NCBI GenBank assembly: GCA_030837445.1
Contig: JAUPKM010000607.1
Location: forward strand, 1 to 7,352
Direction: 5' to 3'
DNA length: 7,352 bases
Origin: Actinomycetota bacterium
GTDB taxonomy: Bacteria; Actinomycetota; Actinomycetes; S36-B12; UBA10799
Position 1 is the stretch's first letter, and each line of letters starts with the position of its first letter. The notes beneath the pieces were generated by a model. It did no database searches. It saw nothing but the letters and a program-made list of their open reading frames with translations, and had not been told where the DNA came from. The position numbers and the translations under genes are program-made. Shown one piece after another: positions 6,411 to 7,352 of this stretch.

Positions 6411-7325
6411 ATGTCTCCGTCCACACGTCAGGGTTCCGGCTTGCCCGGCCAGTCCGCACTGTGCGACGCCTGCCGAATCTTCGGGGTGGACCCCGCCGGC
6501 GCGGAGCTGCTGCATCACCGGTCCAATGCGGTGTACCTGCTGCCCCACAGCCATCTTGTCGTCCGGCTGGCCCCGGACACACCGGTGCGCCGCCGCCGCG
6601 CCCAGACCTGCATCGAGGTCACGCGGTGGCTGGCCACCCAGCCCGAGCCTGTTGCGCTACCACCGGCATCCGGTGAGCAGCCGATCATCGTCGTCGGAGC
6701 GGTCGCCACCTTCTGGCCCCACCGGCCCACCACACCGGCGCCTTCGACGGCAGACCTGGCGGTGCTGCTGCGGCGGCTGCACGCGTTGCCCGCCCCACCG
6801 TTCCCTGTGCCGCGCTACCAGCCGTTACAACGTCTGTTCGAGGCGGTGGCCCTGGACCGGCAACGCCCGTACCCGGCCGTCGCCGACGACGATCGCGCCT
6901 GGTTGCTCGACCGCGCCAACACACTGGTTGACGCCTTCATCGCCACGTCGTTCCCCCTCGGCGAAGGGCTCGTCCATGCTGATGCCCACAGCGAGAACCT
7001 GGTCCGCGATTCCGACCACGGCCCTGGACTACTGATCGACTGGGACGGCGCCTGTCTCGGCCCTCGTGAGCTGGACCTGCCCACCGGTGTCCCCGACCAT
7101 TTCCACGCGCCCGAAGCCGACCGGACACGCTTCCTGGCCACCTACGGCTACAACATCCTCGACTGGCCCGACTGGACCCTGCTGCGCGACATCACCGAAC
7201 TGCACGCCCTCGGCGCCTACCTTCGTCTGGCCCCGAGCAGACCGGCCGCTGCCACGGAACTGCATCACCGTGTCCGGTCCCTGCGGGCCGGTGACCGGTC
7301 AGCCCGCTGGCACGCGATCGCCTGA
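6411..7325 (+). CDS. APH/choline-kinase-fold phosphotransferase
   Basis: A 304-aa cytoplasmic kinase-like protein of the aminoglycoside phosphotransferase (APH) superfamily, which transfers the ATP gamma-phosphate to small molecules or, in some members, proteins. The catalytic loop is HADAHSEN (189-196), fitting HxDxxxxN with base D191 and metal ligand N196. The metal-binding IDWD follows (D210, DFG equivalent). The N-lobe beta3 position reads LVVRLAP, with R52 where Lys is usual, a substitution that occurs in some APH-like proteins. The family is certain, the substrate unknown. The start lies 6 nt after the regulator stop with little Shine-Dalgarno, suggesting translation coupled to the regulator. 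Codon 139 (6825-6827) is TTA. Possible roles are product or intermediate phosphorylation, self-protection, or an unrelated metabolic kinase. Nothing in the sequence separates them. Length is typical for the superfamily. Confidence 0.88.
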   Translation: MSPSTRQGSGLPGQSALCDACRIFGVDPAGAELLHHRSNAVYLLPHSHLVVRLAPDTPVRRRRAQTCIEVTRWLATQPEPVALPPASGEQPIIVVGAVATFWPHRPTTPAPSTADLAVLLRRLHALPAPPFPVPRYQPLQRLFEAVALDRQRPYPAVADDDRAWLLDRANTLVDAFIATSFPLGEGLVHADAHSENLVRDSDHGPGLLIDWDGACLGPRELDLPTGVPDHFHAPEADRTRFLATYGYNILDWPDWTLLRDITELHALGAYLRLAPSRPAAATELHHRVRSLRAGDRSARWHAIA

Positions 7326-7326
7326 G

Positions 7327-7348
7327 CGCAGGCGGCTCCGGCCCTGCG
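7327..7348 (+). terminator. Possible hairpin after the kinase gene
   Basis: CGCAGG (7327-7332) pairs perfectly with CCTGCG (7343-7348) around a 10-nt loop, starting 2 nt after the kinase stop. The stem is only 6 bp and no T-tract follows within the four bases left in the window, so this is a weak terminator candidate. Confidence 0.3.
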
Positions 7349-7352
7349 AAGG

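Overview
The window carries the core of a class I lanthipeptide (lanthionine-containing RiPP) locus of the FxLD type. The DNA is very GC-rich, with strong G/C preference at third codon positions. With an actinobacterial zinc-ribbon/XRE/TPR-like regulator and rare TTA codons, this points to a filamentous actinomycete (Streptomyces or Pseudonocardiaceae-like). The genus cannot be fixed from the sequence. No mobile element, tRNA, rRNA or CRISPR array was seen.

Layout. On the minus strand, read from right to left, are a 65-aa precursor peptide (lanA, 4409-4606), a strong hairpin in the lanA-lanB gap (4353-4387), a full-length LanB dehydratase (1265-4306) and a LanC cyclase (15-1265). The first 18 bases belong to a further gene entering from the left edge (start codon at 18, begins MTHLTS). 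The lanB/lanC junction is TGATG and the lanC/next-gene junction is ATGA, so these genes are tightly coupled. On the plus strand a divergent pair follows: a transcriptional regulator (4914-6404) and, 6 nt later, an aminoglycoside-phosphotransferase-fold kinase (6411-7325). The two arms are separated by a roughly 300-bp control region (4607-4913). It holds a 26-bp near-perfect palindrome abutting a TTGACA hexamer.

How the parts fit. LanB should glutamylate and then eliminate Ser/Thr of the LanA core. LanC should then add the core cysteines across the resulting dehydro residues. The core has four Cys and several Ser/Thr, plus a Thr-Asp-Asp-Gly-Cys stretch. FxLD systems often encode an isoaspartate-methyltransferase-like enzyme that acts on Asp. 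The gene starting at base 18 is a candidate for it, but only six residues are visible. The regulator probably controls the divergent promoter region. The role of the kinase (tailoring, self-protection or signalling) is unknown. No protease, transporter or immunity gene is visible in the window.
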